From NCBI GenBank assembly GCA_943788815.1, contig CALSRS010000001.1, positions 1,673,501 through 1,737,500 on the forward strand: a stretch of DNA of 64,000 bases. The letters run 5' to 3'. This DNA is from an uncultured Gammaproteobacteria bacterium. GTDB taxonomy: Bacteria; Pseudomonadota; Gammaproteobacteria; Eutrophobiales; Eutrophobiaceae. Shown here piece after piece: positions 39,940-48,552 of this stretch; the stretch's first letter is position 1, and every line of letters begins with the position of its first letter. Position numbers and translations under genes: made by a program. The notes under the pieces were generated by a model that worked only from the letters and a program-made list of their open reading frames with translations, searched no databases and was not told the DNA's origin.

Positions 39940-39989
39940 CTTATTGACTGACAGCTTGTGAATACTTCATATATAACATCAGGCTGCCT

Positions 39990-40022
39990 TTTGCTGCTAA
40001 CAGCAAACGCTGCGCAACAGCG
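39990..40022. repeat. two adjacent small hairpins in the SCO-like/ctaB gap
   Basis: TTTGCTG (39990-39996), loop CTAA, CAGCAAA (40001-40007), then directly CGCTG (40008-40012), loop CGCAA, CAGCG (40018-40022). Both pairs are perfect. They sit in the 136-base gap between the SCO-like gene and ctaB, with no T tract, so they look more like an mRNA processing or stability element than a terminator (inference). Nothing else is evident in the gap. Confidence 0.6.
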
Positions 40023-40075
40023 ACTGTTGCTATTGTTAAATATGTAAAAAAATTTTCTGGTTTGCATCTCGTAAA

Positions 40076-40684
40076 TCATCCAGCCCTTGAATAACGTAAT
40101 AACTTTTTAATGTCCTGAAGAACGCCTGATCCCTCGCTATCGGCATTGTATCGCATCATTAAATTTCCTGCTGGATCTACTAACAAAAACTCTCCGATAT
40201 CTGGCTTTAAAAAATCATCTCTTTTCGATGCAAGGCCGTAAAATTTTGCATATGACAAAATCAGCACATTTCCCCAATTGAAATCTGGTGGCACACCAGC
40301 ACCATCAAACGTATCTGCGGACGTAGTGTAAGCTACGATTAGCTGCAGTCTGTCTGAATTTTGTACCAGGGAAGACTTTAATTGTTTTAGCATGGTAATT
40401 TTTTGCTGACAAGCCTGTTCACATTTCGTCGGCAATATATAAATTAAACTCCACTTGCCATGCAACTCGCCCTCAATAGCGCCTTTTGTCAACGAGTATA
40501 GCGCTATCTTTGGTATCGCAACCGGAGGCTCAACCAGCTCCCCGTAACTGTTACTATCACCTTTGCCAATATTGGTATAATTGAATATTAGCCAGGCCCC
40601 TACAACCGGAGCGGCAAATAACATGATCAATAACAGCAACTCTGTTCTGCCATTCTTTTTCTTAAGCTGGGTATCTTTATCCAT
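40076..40684 (-). CDS. SCO-like thioredoxin-fold assembly protein, membrane-anchored
   Basis: 202 residues. N-terminal membrane anchor (about 16-36), then a thioredoxin-like domain. The SCO-type CxxxC is present as PTKCEQACQQK (about residues 93-103). The His that completes the SCO copper site normally lies in a VDHS-type motif; here the matching place reads PDIGEFLLVDPAG, so it is absent. It is probably an accessory for oxidase maturation, because it lies between surf1 and ctaB. It overlaps surf1 by 8 bases. Confidence 0.72.
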   Translation of the reverse strand: MDKDTQLKKKNGRTELLLLIMLFAAPVVGAWLIFNYTNIGKGDSNSYGELVEPPVAIPKIALYSLTKGAIEGELHGKWSLIYILPTKCEQACQQKITMLKQLKSSLVQNSDRLQLIVAYTTSADTFDGAGVPPDFNWGNVLILSYAKFYGLASKRDDFLKPDIGEFLLVDPAGNLMMRYNADSEGSGVLQDIKKLLRYSRAG

Positions 40685-41414
40685 TATTCAGTTTTTTTTT
40701 CAAATTTGTACACACGTATATAATTAAGACGGCTAGTGCCATCAAAAACCACTGGAAGGCGTATCCTTGATGTCGCATTTCGCTACCCTTTGGCATAGGC
40801 CATTTTCTAGCGAACCCACCTCCAATTTCAACGTCCAGCAATATTATAAAAGGGAGGTAGTTAATCTTCGAGTCAACACTGATTTTTTCTATATTAATCT
40901 CCAAAACACGGACAAACCCATTACTGAGATGTTCTGCCGCATTTTCGCCAATAAACCAGTTGTCCTCCGGAAATATCAACCTCCCGCTTATATCTATGTA
41001 ATCTGTCGGAGTATTTATTGGGCTGACAACATTGCGATCATCACCAGCCGGGATCCAGCCTCGGTTTATCAACACAGGTCTTTCAGATCCACTAATAGAG
41101 AACCCGCTCAGGATATAATAACCGGCAATCCCGCCGACCACCTGATTATCCAGCAAATACGTCGCTTTGTTATCGAACTTGCCTGACAGTGTTACGTTTC
41201 GCAATGCAATCTCTTGATTGCTGAGTCCGATCGCCAATAGGTCTGAATACTTCAGGGGGGGCGCGCTCTGGGCTGCAACAAACGTATCATAAATCTGACT
41301 TTTTTGTGATGCTCTGTCCGTCTGCCACATGCCCAGACAAATAAATGCGAATAATGCAATAATAGTTAACACTGTATTAACCGGGCCTGGACAAAAATTC
41401 CAATTTGTTATCAT
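40677..41414 (-). CDS. SURF1 family cytochrome oxidase assembly protein
   Basis: 245 residues with one membrane helix at each end (about 11-30 and 220-238). LGMWQTDRASQKSQIYD near the N-terminus, LDNQVVGGIAGYYILSGF, VLINRGWIPAG and HQGYAFQWFLMALAVLIIYV at the end are family hallmarks. SURF1 helps insert haem a into subunit I. It is divergent from the twin-helix gene and the first oxidase cluster. Confidence 0.92.
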   Translation of the reverse strand: MITNWNFCPGPVNTVLTIIALFAFICLGMWQTDRASQKSQIYDTFVAAQSAPPLKYSDLLAIGLSNQEIALRNVTLSGKFDNKATYLLDNQVVGGIAGYYILSGFSISGSERPVLINRGWIPAGDDRNVVSPINTPTDYIDISGRLIFPEDNWFIGENAAEHLSNGFVRVLEINIEKISVDSKINYLPFIILLDVEIGGGFARKWPMPKGSEMRHQGYAFQWFLMALAVLIIYVCTNLKKKLNNG

Positions 41415-41508
41415 GATAAATTAAATTTTAAAACATTTGTGCGCTGGCAGTCGTGAAATATAAAACCAAACTAATCCTGAAATTATCCATTATCAATAGT
41501 CAATCGCC

Positions 41509-41751
41509 TTGATATTTAAAATTATCATTATCATTTTGCTGTTTTTTATTGTCCTGTCACTATCTGGAGGTCTGTTTTTTCTTGCGCGAGACAAGGGCAA
41601 AAGCAAGCGCACAGTTAAGTCTTTAACGTTTCGTGTAATTTTATCAATCAGTCTTTTTCTGTTGTTGATAATCGGCCTCCTGACTGGCCAACTTCAGCCC
41701 CACGGAATCTACAAGCCTCAACCGGAACAAAAATCTCAACGCCATGGCTAA
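41509..41751 (+). CDS. twin transmembrane protein, DUF2909 family
   Basis: 80 residues from a TTG start (no ATG is in frame upstream of the first helix). Two membrane helices (about 2-25 and 40-60) are joined by RDKGKSKRTVKSLTFRV, the DUF2909 hallmark. The family lives in oxidase clusters next to SURF1 and is presumed to aid assembly. The following 232-base gap (41752-41983) contains no gene I can support and must hold the promoter of the downstream coxB. Confidence 0.82.
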   Translation: MIFKIIIIILLFFIVLSLSGGLFFLARDKGKSKRTVKSLTFRVILSISLFLLLIIGLLTGQLQPHGIYKPQPEQKSQRHG

Positions 41752-41983
41752 ATGAGAATTAATAATAATATCGTTATGCGCTGGCGAGACATACCACCCA
41801 CATTTCGAAAACCATACCTAAAATCATTGACTTAAGCATTCTGGACGGTACACTTTCATCTTAATTTCATGGGCAGTAAATGCCTGTTATTAGGAATGGC
41901 TGGAGCCTGCTGGGTCATGCCTGCCTAATTAAACTATACCTTTATTATCTATAAGATATTAACCATAGGGAGTAATATTTAGT

Positions 41984-43342
41984 ATGGCACTTGCAGTCGC
42001 GATTTTCCTGCTTGTAGTAGGCTCCATAATCTTTCATTTAGTCAGCCCCTGGTGGTTTACACCGATTGCGTCCAACTGGACAGCTGTTGACTCTACCGTT
42101 GAGCTCACTTTTATTGTGACCGGCATAGTATTTGTGTTGGTCAATGGCTTCCTGATTTACTGTGTCGTCAAGTTTCGGCACAAAGAGGGGCACCGTGCGC
42201 ACTATGAGCCGGAAAACAAGAAGCTTGAGATTATCCTGATAGCGATTACCTCCATCGGAGTCATTGCCATGCTCGCCCCCGGCCTGTTTGTCTGGGCAAA
42301 TTTTGTAGACGTGCCTGACGATGCCCTGGAAGTAGAAGTAGTAGGTCAGCAATGGCGATGGTCATACCGCTATCCTGGTAGCGATGGTGTCTTTGGCAGT
42401 ACTGACGTCAGCCATATGACGCATGAAAATCCTTTGGGAATCAACCCGGAAGACCCCAGCGGTCAGGATGATGTCATTGTATACAATGCGGACCTTCGCC
42501 TTTTAAAAGACAGGCCTGTTAAATTGTGGCTGCGCTCGAAGGACGTCTTGCACAACTTTACGGTAGCCCAGTTCAGAGTAAAAATGGACCTGGTGCCCGG
42601 CATGGTAACCCACCTATGGTTAACACCAACCCTGGCAGGAGAATATGACATTCTCTGCGAAGAGCTCTGTGGAGTCGCACACTACGCCATGCGCGGTAGG
42701 GTAATAGTAGAAGAAGAGCCTGCGTATAGTAATTGGGTCGCCTCGCAAAAGACCTTTGCCCAGACACAACAGGAAAGTGGCACGGACATTAACAACGGTA
42801 GGGCGCTGTATGCGGTCTGCGCATCTTGCCATGGTCAATCCGGAGAAGGGAATGAAGCCCTCAATGCGCCGCGGCTTGCGGGCATGTCTTCCTGGTACAT
42901 TGAAAATCAGATTTTTAAATATAAAAATGGCTATCGCGGCACACATGAAGACGACACCTATGGCCGACAAATGGTCCCCATGGCGGCAACTTTAGCCAAT
43001 GAGGCCTCGGTAAAAAATGTAGCCGCATTTATCGAGTCCCTGGCAGACACACCTAATAATCAAACGGTAACGGGCGATATAGAAAATGGTCGACGGCTTT
43101 ATACAACTTGTGGCGCCTGCCATGGCAAACAGGGTGAAGGCGTATGGAGCACCGATGCCCCTAAACTTGCGGGGCTTAACGACTGGTACATGGTGCGACA
43201 GCTACACAACTTCAAAAATGGTATCAGGGGATATCATTCAGCAGATGCAACAGGAAAACAAATGATGTTGTTGTCAGGCATGTTGAAGGACGACCAATCG
43301 ATCGATGACGTCGTCGCTTACATTAATACGCTGCAAAAATAG
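41984..43342 (+). CDS. coxB: cytochrome c oxidase subunit II fused to two cytochrome c domains
   Basis: 452 residues. N-terminal membrane helices, then the CuA cupredoxin domain with CEELCGVAHYAM (about 224-235) and the upstream His in DVLHNFTVAQF. Two c-type cytochrome domains follow, each with a haem site: CASCH (about 279) and CGACH (about 375), and late Met ligands in RQMVPMAA and KQMMLLSG. A subunit II with one haem is the caa3 form; two give a diheme form. This part of the oxidase takes electrons from soluble cytochromes or a quinol-cytochrome c reductase. First gene of a five-gene operon. Confidence 0.9.
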   Translation: MALAVAIFLLVVGSIIFHLVSPWWFTPIASNWTAVDSTVELTFIVTGIVFVLVNGFLIYCVVKFRHKEGHRAHYEPENKKLEIILIAITSIGVIAMLAPGLFVWANFVDVPDDALEVEVVGQQWRWSYRYPGSDGVFGSTDVSHMTHENPLGINPEDPSGQDDVIVYNADLRLLKDRPVKLWLRSKDVLHNFTVAQFRVKMDLVPGMVTHLWLTPTLAGEYDILCEELCGVAHYAMRGRVIVEEEPAYSNWVASQKTFAQTQQESGTDINNGRALYAVCASCHGQSGEGNEALNAPRLAGMSSWYIENQIFKYKNGYRGTHEDDTYGRQMVPMAATLANEASVKNVAAFIESLADTPNNQTVTGDIENGRRLYTTCGACHGKQGEGVWSTDAPKLAGLNDWYMVRQLHNFKNGIRGYHSADATGKQMMLLSGMLKDDQSIDDVVAYINTLQK

Positions 43343-43405
43343 TCGCGTCTTTGGCATTAAAAAAATGAACTTAAAAAATATTAATTATTATTGGAGGCAG
43401 TTCTA

Positions 43406-45184
43406 ATGGCATTTGTTGCTTACGCAGATCGGGACGAAGTTCATGGTCATGATCCTGATACGTTTATTACCAAATATATCTGGAGCCAGGACCATAAGGT
43501 TATCGCGATCCAATATGGCGGTGTTGCAATATTTGTAGGACTTACCGCCCTGGTCCTGTCTGTCATGATGCGACTGCAGCTCGCTTTTCCTGATACATTT
43601 AACTTCATAACACCAAATGATTACTATCAGTTTGTCACCATGCACGGAATGATTATGGTGATATATCTGCTAACCGCACTTTTCCTGGGGGGGTTTGGAA
43701 ACTACCTGATACCCTTGATGTGTGGCGCCAGAGACATGGTGTTCCCTTATATGAACATGCTCAGCTTCTGGGCCTATCTAGTCTCTGTAATAATATTATT
43801 GGCCAGTTTCTTTGTGCCAGGAGGACCAACCGGTGCCGGTTGGACACTTTACCCTCCACAGACTATCCTGCCGGGCACGCCAGGGAATGAGCTTGGCATT
43901 TTGATGATGCTGCTATCTCTCGCTGTATTTATTGTAGCTTTCACCATGGGCGGCCTGAACTACGTCACCACCATCCTACAGGCAAGGTGCCGCGGCATGA
44001 CGCTCATGCGCATGCCACTGTCAATTTGGGGCATATTTACCGCAACGGTGCTGGGCTTGCTGGCTTTTCCGGCGCTTCTGGTTGCTTCCATTATGATGAT
44101 ATTTGATTTACTGCTGGGCACAAGTTTCTTTATGCCTGCTGTACTCTCCATGGGCCAAGCGTCTGACACCATGGGCGGCAGCCCGATTTTGTTTCAGCAC
44201 CTGTTCTGGTTTTTTGGTCACCCGGAAGTTTACATCGTTGCACTACCTGCCTTTGGTATTGTTTCTGATCTATTAAGTGTCCACGCCAGAAAAAATATTT
44301 TTGGATATAGAATGATGGTCTGGGCCATCGTCGGCATCGGGGCGCTGAGTTTTGTGGTGTGGGCCCACCATATGTATGTCAGCGGCATGAATCCCTATTT
44401 CGGTTTCTTCTTTGCCACGACTACTTTAATCATTGCTATTCCTACCGCTATCAAGGTCTACAACTGGGTCCTTACCCTCTGGCAAGCTAATATTCGTATG
44501 ACTGTGCCCATGCTGTTTTCCATCGGCTTTATATTTACATTTACTCACGGCGGGCTTACCGGTCTTTTTCTTGGGAATGTGACCGTAGATCTGCCCTTGT
44601 CAGACACCTACTTTGTGATTGGCCATTTCCATATGGTAATGGGCGTATCCCCTGTCCTTGTGTTGTTCGGCGCCCTCTATCACTGGATGCCGAAGATGAC
44701 GGGCAAAATGTTTAACGTAACCCTGGGCAAGATTCACTTCTGGCTGACATTCCTGTGCACCTATGCAATTTATCTGCCCATGCATTATCTGGGCATCCTG
44801 GGGATTCCAAGACGTTATTATGCTTATGGCGGAGCTGATTTTATTCCGGCATCGGCACAATCCATGAATGTTGGCATCACCTACGCCGCCATTATTCTCG
44901 CATTTGTTCAATTAATATTTTTATATAATGTTTTCTGGACGTTATTCAAAGGCAAGCCGGCTGGAGGCAACCCCTGGGAAGCGACAACGCTGGAATGGCA
45001 GACCCCGGACACGCCGCCCAAGCATGGGAACTGGGGAGCCAAGCTTCCTGAGGTATATCGCTGGGCCTATGACTATAGCGTTCCCGGCGCGAAGCTGGAC
45101 TATATCCCACAAAACGAACCTCATCATGGACATGATTCGGTAGAGTCAGACAGCGATGATGCGGTTGACGAGGCCAAGGAATAA
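43406..45184 (+). CDS. coxA: cytochrome c oxidase subunit I
   Basis: 592 residues from ATG 43406 (GGAGG 8 bases upstream; the earlier TTG at 43391 is unlikely). Twelve-helix heme-copper core with LGGFGNYLIPLMCGARDMVFP, GHPEVYIVALPAFGI containing the proton Glu and the cross-linked Tyr, VWAHHMYV and the K-channel THGGLTGLFLG. GHFHMVMG carries the haem His pair. It is an A1-type enzyme. A C-terminal extension of about 80 residues follows the last helix. It belongs to a different subgroup from the second CtaD at 48.5-50.1 kb. Confidence 0.94.
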   Translation: MAFVAYADRDEVHGHDPDTFITKYIWSQDHKVIAIQYGGVAIFVGLTALVLSVMMRLQLAFPDTFNFITPNDYYQFVTMHGMIMVIYLLTALFLGGFGNYLIPLMCGARDMVFPYMNMLSFWAYLVSVIILLASFFVPGGPTGAGWTLYPPQTILPGTPGNELGILMMLLSLAVFIVAFTMGGLNYVTTILQARCRGMTLMRMPLSIWGIFTATVLGLLAFPALLVASIMMIFDLLLGTSFFMPAVLSMGQASDTMGGSPILFQHLFWFFGHPEVYIVALPAFGIVSDLLSVHARKNIFGYRMMVWAIVGIGALSFVVWAHHMYVSGMNPYFGFFFATTTLIIAIPTAIKVYNWVLTLWQANIRMTVPMLFSIGFIFTFTHGGLTGLFLGNVTVDLPLSDTYFVIGHFHMVMGVSPVLVLFGALYHWMPKMTGKMFNVTLGKIHFWLTFLCTYAIYLPMHYLGILGIPRRYYAYGGADFIPASAQSMNVGITYAAIILAFVQLIFLYNVFWTLFKGKPAGGNPWEATTLEWQTPDTPPKHGNWGAKLPEVYRWAYDYSVPGAKLDYIPQNEPHHGHDSVESDSDDAVDEAKE

Positions 45185-45190
45185 CAAGAC

Positions 45191-45865
45191 ATGAGCATGT
45201 GGACGCTGGTAATAGCATTGGTATGCGCCCTGATAGTATGGGCGGTACTGGTTCGTTACCTGATGGCACAACCTTGGTTGCCAGCAGGCGATCCTGGAAA
45301 TCTCGCCGACATCACAGCGGTAGATGAACCAGCCAAAAAGGTTGGCCTGTATTTTTTTCTTTGTGCCATTTCCAGCCTGTTCGCCTTATTTATAACCGCT
45401 TATGTGATGCGCATGGATCCCAATCACGGCGCCGATTGGTTCAGTATCCCCAAGCCCGGCATTTTATGGATTAATACCCTGCTACTAGTTTATAGCAGCA
45501 TCTCCATGCAGCATGCTAAAACGGTCTCAACTTTAAATGGCCAAAAAAACCTTAAACGAGCGCTTATGACGGGCGGCGTGTTCGCCATATTATTTATCGC
45601 CGGCCAGCTTTGGGCGTGGGAAGTATTACATGGTTCGGTTTACTTTCATTTATCAAACCCTGCATTAGGATTTTTCTACCTAATGACCGGCATACATGCA
45701 GTACACCTCATAGGCGGCCTGTATGTATGGGCACGCGTTACCGCCAAGGTGTTCAACAATGCCCAACCTGAAACGGTCAACCTAAGCATTGAACTTTGTA
45801 CGACTTATTGGCATTACCTGCTATTGGTCTGGCTAGTATTATTTGGGCTTTTGCTTTTAACATAA
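45191..45865 (+). CDS. cytochrome c oxidase subunit III-like membrane protein
   Basis: 224 residues. After an N-terminal helix (about 3-24), five helices with the heme-copper oxidase III pattern: KKVGLYFFLCAISSLFALF, GQLWAWEVLHGS, MTGIHAVHLIGGLYVWARV and TTYWHYLLLVWLVLF. It is a short, divergent subunit III with the characteristic GxHxxH-like motif TGIHAVH. It lies 6 bases after coxA and 14 before a second subunit III gene. Confidence 0.83.
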   Translation: MSMWTLVIALVCALIVWAVLVRYLMAQPWLPAGDPGNLADITAVDEPAKKVGLYFFLCAISSLFALFITAYVMRMDPNHGADWFSIPKPGILWINTLLLVYSSISMQHAKTVSTLNGQKNLKRALMTGGVFAILFIAGQLWAWEVLHGSVYFHLSNPALGFFYLMTGIHAVHLIGGLYVWARVTAKVFNNAQPETVNLSIELCTTYWHYLLLVWLVLFGLLLLT

Positions 45866-45879
45866 CGAGGAAATAATTC

Positions 45880-46563
45880 ATGCAACAATCAGCATTAACC
45901 GATTATGCATTTGATAAACCAGGTCACTCGGGCATAGTATCGGATTGGTCTAGCGACAAGCAGGCATTTCCTGTGCCTTGGGGCAAGGCGATGATGTGGA
46001 TTTTCCTGCTCTGTGATATCTTTATCTTCGCCATCTTCTTAATTGGCTATATGACCGTGAGAATATCCTCCAATGTCCCATGGCCACTCCCAAGTGAGGT
46101 CTTTGCCCTGACCATATTTGGTTACAATATGCCTCTAATTTTAATCGCCCTCATGACGTTTATATTGATCACCAGTAGCGGCACCATGGCGCTCGCGGTT
46201 AATTTTGGTTACCGGGGAAACCGGAAAGTAACCGCAGGACTGATGGTAATTACAGCCTTGCTCGGCGCTTCTTTTGTCGGCATGCAGGCCTTTGAGTGGA
46301 CCCACCTGATTGTAGACCTGGGTGTCCGGCCCTGGGAAAACCCCATGGGGGCAGCTCAGTTTGGCGCTACCTTTTTTATGATCACCGGGTTTCATGGTAT
46401 GCACGTAACCGTTGGAGTAATTTATCTGGCCATCGTCGCATTTAAGGTGTGGCGAGGAGATTACGAGAGCCGCGGTTATGAGATTGTGGAGATTGCAGGA
46501 CTTTACTGGCACTTTGTTGATCTGGTCTGGGTCTTCATATTTGCATTTTTCTATCTGTGGTAG
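45880..46563 (+). CDS. coxC: heme-copper oxidase subunit III
   Basis: 227 residues, five-helix subunit III. Motifs: WGKAMMWIFLLCDIFIFAIFLIGY, GMQAFEWTHLI, FFMITGFHGMHVTVGVIYL and EIAGLYWHFVDLVWVFIFAFFYL. It is the better conserved of the two subunit III-like proteins in this operon. The ribosome site ACGAGGAA precedes the ATG. Its end overlaps the first codons of an in-frame extension of the subunit IV gene. Confidence 0.9.
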   Translation: MQQSALTDYAFDKPGHSGIVSDWSSDKQAFPVPWGKAMMWIFLLCDIFIFAIFLIGYMTVRISSNVPWPLPSEVFALTIFGYNMPLILIALMTFILITSSGTMALAVNFGYRGNRKVTAGLMVITALLGASFVGMQAFEWTHLIVDLGVRPWENPMGAAQFGATFFMITGFHGMHVTVGVIYLAIVAFKVWRGDYESRGYEIVEIAGLYWHFVDLVWVFIFAFFYLW

Positions 46564-46571
46564 GAGGAGAC

Positions 46572-46922
46572 ATGACAGAACACGCAGAAGGACAACAACA
46601 CCCTCTAGGCATTTATTTCTGGATATGGGGACTTTTGTTCCTGCTTAGCGGCTTCTCATATGCTACGGACTTTATGCCTCACGGCTATGTCAGGTGGGGA
46701 CTGATTTTGCTTTTCATGTTTCTGAAGGCTGGATTTATCATTGCGATTTTTATGCACATGGCCTGGGAGCGCTTGGCATTGGTTTACGCAATTTTTGCTC
46801 CACCCACACTCTTGCTGGTATTTATATGGCTAATGGTGATCGAAGGAGAATATACAAGCTCTACCCGCGGCTTTTTCTTTGATGAACCGCCGGCCCCGGT
46901 AGGTCATATTCAGGAGCATTAG
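46572..46922 (+). CDS. cytochrome c oxidase subunit IV-type small protein
   Basis: 116 residues from ATG 46572 with a strong AGGAGGAGAC upstream. Three membrane helices (about 13-31, 41-62, 68-90) with IYFWIWGLLFLLSGFSY and FLKAGFIIAIFMHMAWERLALVYAIFAPP, the pattern of prokaryotic oxidase subunit IV (CyoD/CtaF-like). Last gene of the operon coxB-coxA-III-III-IV. A symmetrical hairpin follows. Confidence 0.83.
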   Translation: MTEHAEGQQHPLGIYFWIWGLLFLLSGFSYATDFMPHGYVRWGLILLFMFLKAGFIIAIFMHMAWERLALVYAIFAPPTLLLVFIWLMVIEGEYTSSTRGFFFDEPPAPVGHIQEH

Positions 46923-46932
46923 TTAGTAGCTA

Positions 46933-46958
46933 GAGGGACAGAATTTATTCTGTCCCTC
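46933..46958. terminator. symmetric hairpin between the two convergent oxidase clusters
   Basis: GAGGGACAGAAT (46933-46944) and ATTCTGTCCCTC (46947-46958) form a perfect 12-bp stem, here with the last pairs likely opened into a small loop. It lies in the 42-base gap between two convergent operons, and on the plus strand it is followed by a weak T run in CAACGTTTT. It is probably a bidirectional terminator. Confidence 0.72.
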
Positions 46959-46964
46959 AACGTT

Positions 46965-47840
46965 TTATACCCAGTAAACCGTCACAAATAACAACAACCA
47001 CACCACGTCTACAAAGTGCCAATACCAGGCAACGGCCTCGAAAGCAAAATGCCGCTCTTCAGAAAAATGTCCCTTCTTTGCCCGGGCCCATATAACCACC
47101 AACATGATGGAGCCTAAGGTAACATGCAAACCATGAAACCCGGTTAACATGAAAAAAGTAGTGCCATAAATACCTGAATTTAAAGTCAAGTTAAGTTCAT
47201 GATAGGCGTGGTAATATTCCTGGCCTTGCATCCCTACAAACACAAACCCTAACGCAAAGGTTGCAAACAGCCAACGAACCAGTGACTTGCGGTCACCTTC
47301 TTTTAATGCCCAGTGTGCCAAAGTAATAGTGACACCGCTGGATAACAAAATGACAGTATTGACTGCTGGCACACCCCAGGCGGGGACCACCTCGAGATAT
47401 TCCCGAAACAATGTTGGATCCGGGGTAACGCTGATCGGCCAGTTGTCTACAAAATTCGGCCAAAGAATGTAGTTGGTCATGAAGCCTGCGCCATCCCCGC
47501 CCAACCAGGGAACAGACAGCATACGAGCATAAAACAGCGCCCCAAAAAAACAGGCAAAAAACATGATTTCGGAAAAAATAAACCAAATCATGCCCATGCG
47601 AAAACTGTCATCCACCTGATCATTATATTGACCTGATTCACTTTCATGGATTACTACGCCAAACCAACCTATGAGCATATAAATAAATACTGCCGACCCA
47701 AGCGCCATAACCCACGGCCCGAATGTTGCGCCGTTTAACCAGATAGCTGCACCCAAAAAGATACCAAATAGACCAATTGAGCCTGTAATAGGCCAGTGGC
47801 TGGGACTTGGCAGGTAATAGGCTTTATCAGAGTCTGTCAT
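46965..47840 (-). CDS. ctaE: cytochrome c oxidase subunit III
   Basis: 291 residues, seven membrane helices, the standard mitochondrial-type subunit III. YLPSPSHWPITGSIGLF at the start, FRMGMIWFIFSEIMFFACFFGALFYARM, GMQGQEYYHAYHELNLTL, FFMLTGFHGLHVTLGSIML and FEAVAWYWHFVDVVWLLLFVTVYWV. It is part of the second oxidase, with ctaG, ctaD and ctaC upstream on the same strand. Confidence 0.95.
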   Translation of the reverse strand: MTDSDKAYYLPSPSHWPITGSIGLFGIFLGAAIWLNGATFGPWVMALGSAVFIYMLIGWFGVVIHESESGQYNDQVDDSFRMGMIWFIFSEIMFFACFFGALFYARMLSVPWLGGDGAGFMTNYILWPNFVDNWPISVTPDPTLFREYLEVVPAWGVPAVNTVILLSSGVTITLAHWALKEGDRKSLVRWLFATFALGFVFVGMQGQEYYHAYHELNLTLNSGIYGTTFFMLTGFHGLHVTLGSIMLVVIWARAKKGHFSEERHFAFEAVAWYWHFVDVVWLLLFVTVYWV

Positions 47841-47857
47841 GGTGATTTCCTGTAGGA

Positions 47858-48427
47858 TCAGATCTTGTTGCTATTTATCTTCAGGTCGATGTTGCGCGTA
47901 GACACATTTTTTTCCATCGCAAAGAATGTATATGACAATACCAGGGACTTTACTTCTAATGGCAATGCGGGATCCACCACAAACCGTACTGACATGGTCT
48001 TGCGCTCTCCTGGTCCAAGCTCCTGCTCCGAAAAACAAAAACATTCTGTCTTGTTAAAATAAATTGATCCCTTGGGCGGGGTTACGCTGGGAACGGCCTT
48101 TCCGAATGTTTGGTTCGCCGCCAAACTTTCTACCTCGAAACTGACTTCAACCAGCTTGCCAGGGATCACACTTATCTTCCTTGTGTCCGCATGAAATTTC
48201 CAAGGAAGCTTGCTGTTTACATTTGTATCAAATTCAACGGTGACGCTTCTGTTAATATCGAACGACAGGCTGTTTGCCTCATTTTTACTAATGACCCCGG
48301 TTTTGCCATTCAGTCCGGTGATATCACAAAAGACGTCGTATATAGGCACCAGGACATAACCGAAACAAAACATTATTACCGCAATCGAAGATAATGTTGT
48401 TACCGTATTTTTTATGTTTGAATTCAT
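47858..48427 (-). CDS. ctaG: cytochrome c oxidase assembly protein CtaG/Cox11
   Basis: 189 residues. One N-terminal membrane helix (about 10-29), then the Cox11 domain with YDVFCDITGLNGKTG and the copper-binding KTECFCFSEQELGPGE (CFCF, about 131-134), followed by MSVRFVVDPALP. It delivers copper to CuB of subunit I. It is preceded by the 39-residue small gene and followed by ctaE. Confidence 0.94.
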   Translation of the reverse strand: MNSNIKNTVTTLSSIAVIMFCFGYVLVPIYDVFCDITGLNGKTGVISKNEANSLSFDINRSVTVEFDTNVNSKLPWKFHADTRKISVIPGKLVEVSFEVESLAANQTFGKAVPSVTPPKGSIYFNKTECFCFSEQELGPGERKTMSVRFVVDPALPLEVKSLVLSYTFFAMEKNVSTRNIDLKINSNKI

Positions 48428-48430
48428 GTT

Positions 48431-48550
48431 CTAAAAATAATATGCCAAAATATATCCAACATATATTGTTAGCGAGATTAGACCAAGAACAACCGCGAGA
48501 CGTTTGTTTTTAGTTGCAACCTCATTGTTGTCTTTATTGTTGATAGGCAT
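48431..48550 (-). CDS. cytochrome oxidase small assembly protein, 39 residues
   Basis: ATG at 48550, TAG at 48431-48433. MPINNKDNNEVATKNKR is followed by one membrane helix with LAVVLGLISLTIYVGYILAY. It sits exactly between ctaD (2-base gap) and ctaG (3-base gap), where betaproteobacteria and some gammaproteobacteria carry a tiny single-helix oxidase assembly gene with a basic N-terminus. Its length falls below usual gene-finding limits. The fit of both gaps and the basic-then-hydrophobic layout support a real gene. Confidence 0.72.
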   Translation of the reverse strand: MPINNKDNNEVATKNKRLAVVLGLISLTIYVGYILAYYF

Positions 48551-48552
48551 AG

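Noticed and set aside
43391-43405. TTG start five codons ahead of coxA
   Set aside because: The ATG at 43406 has GGAGG at good distance and matches the expected N-terminus.
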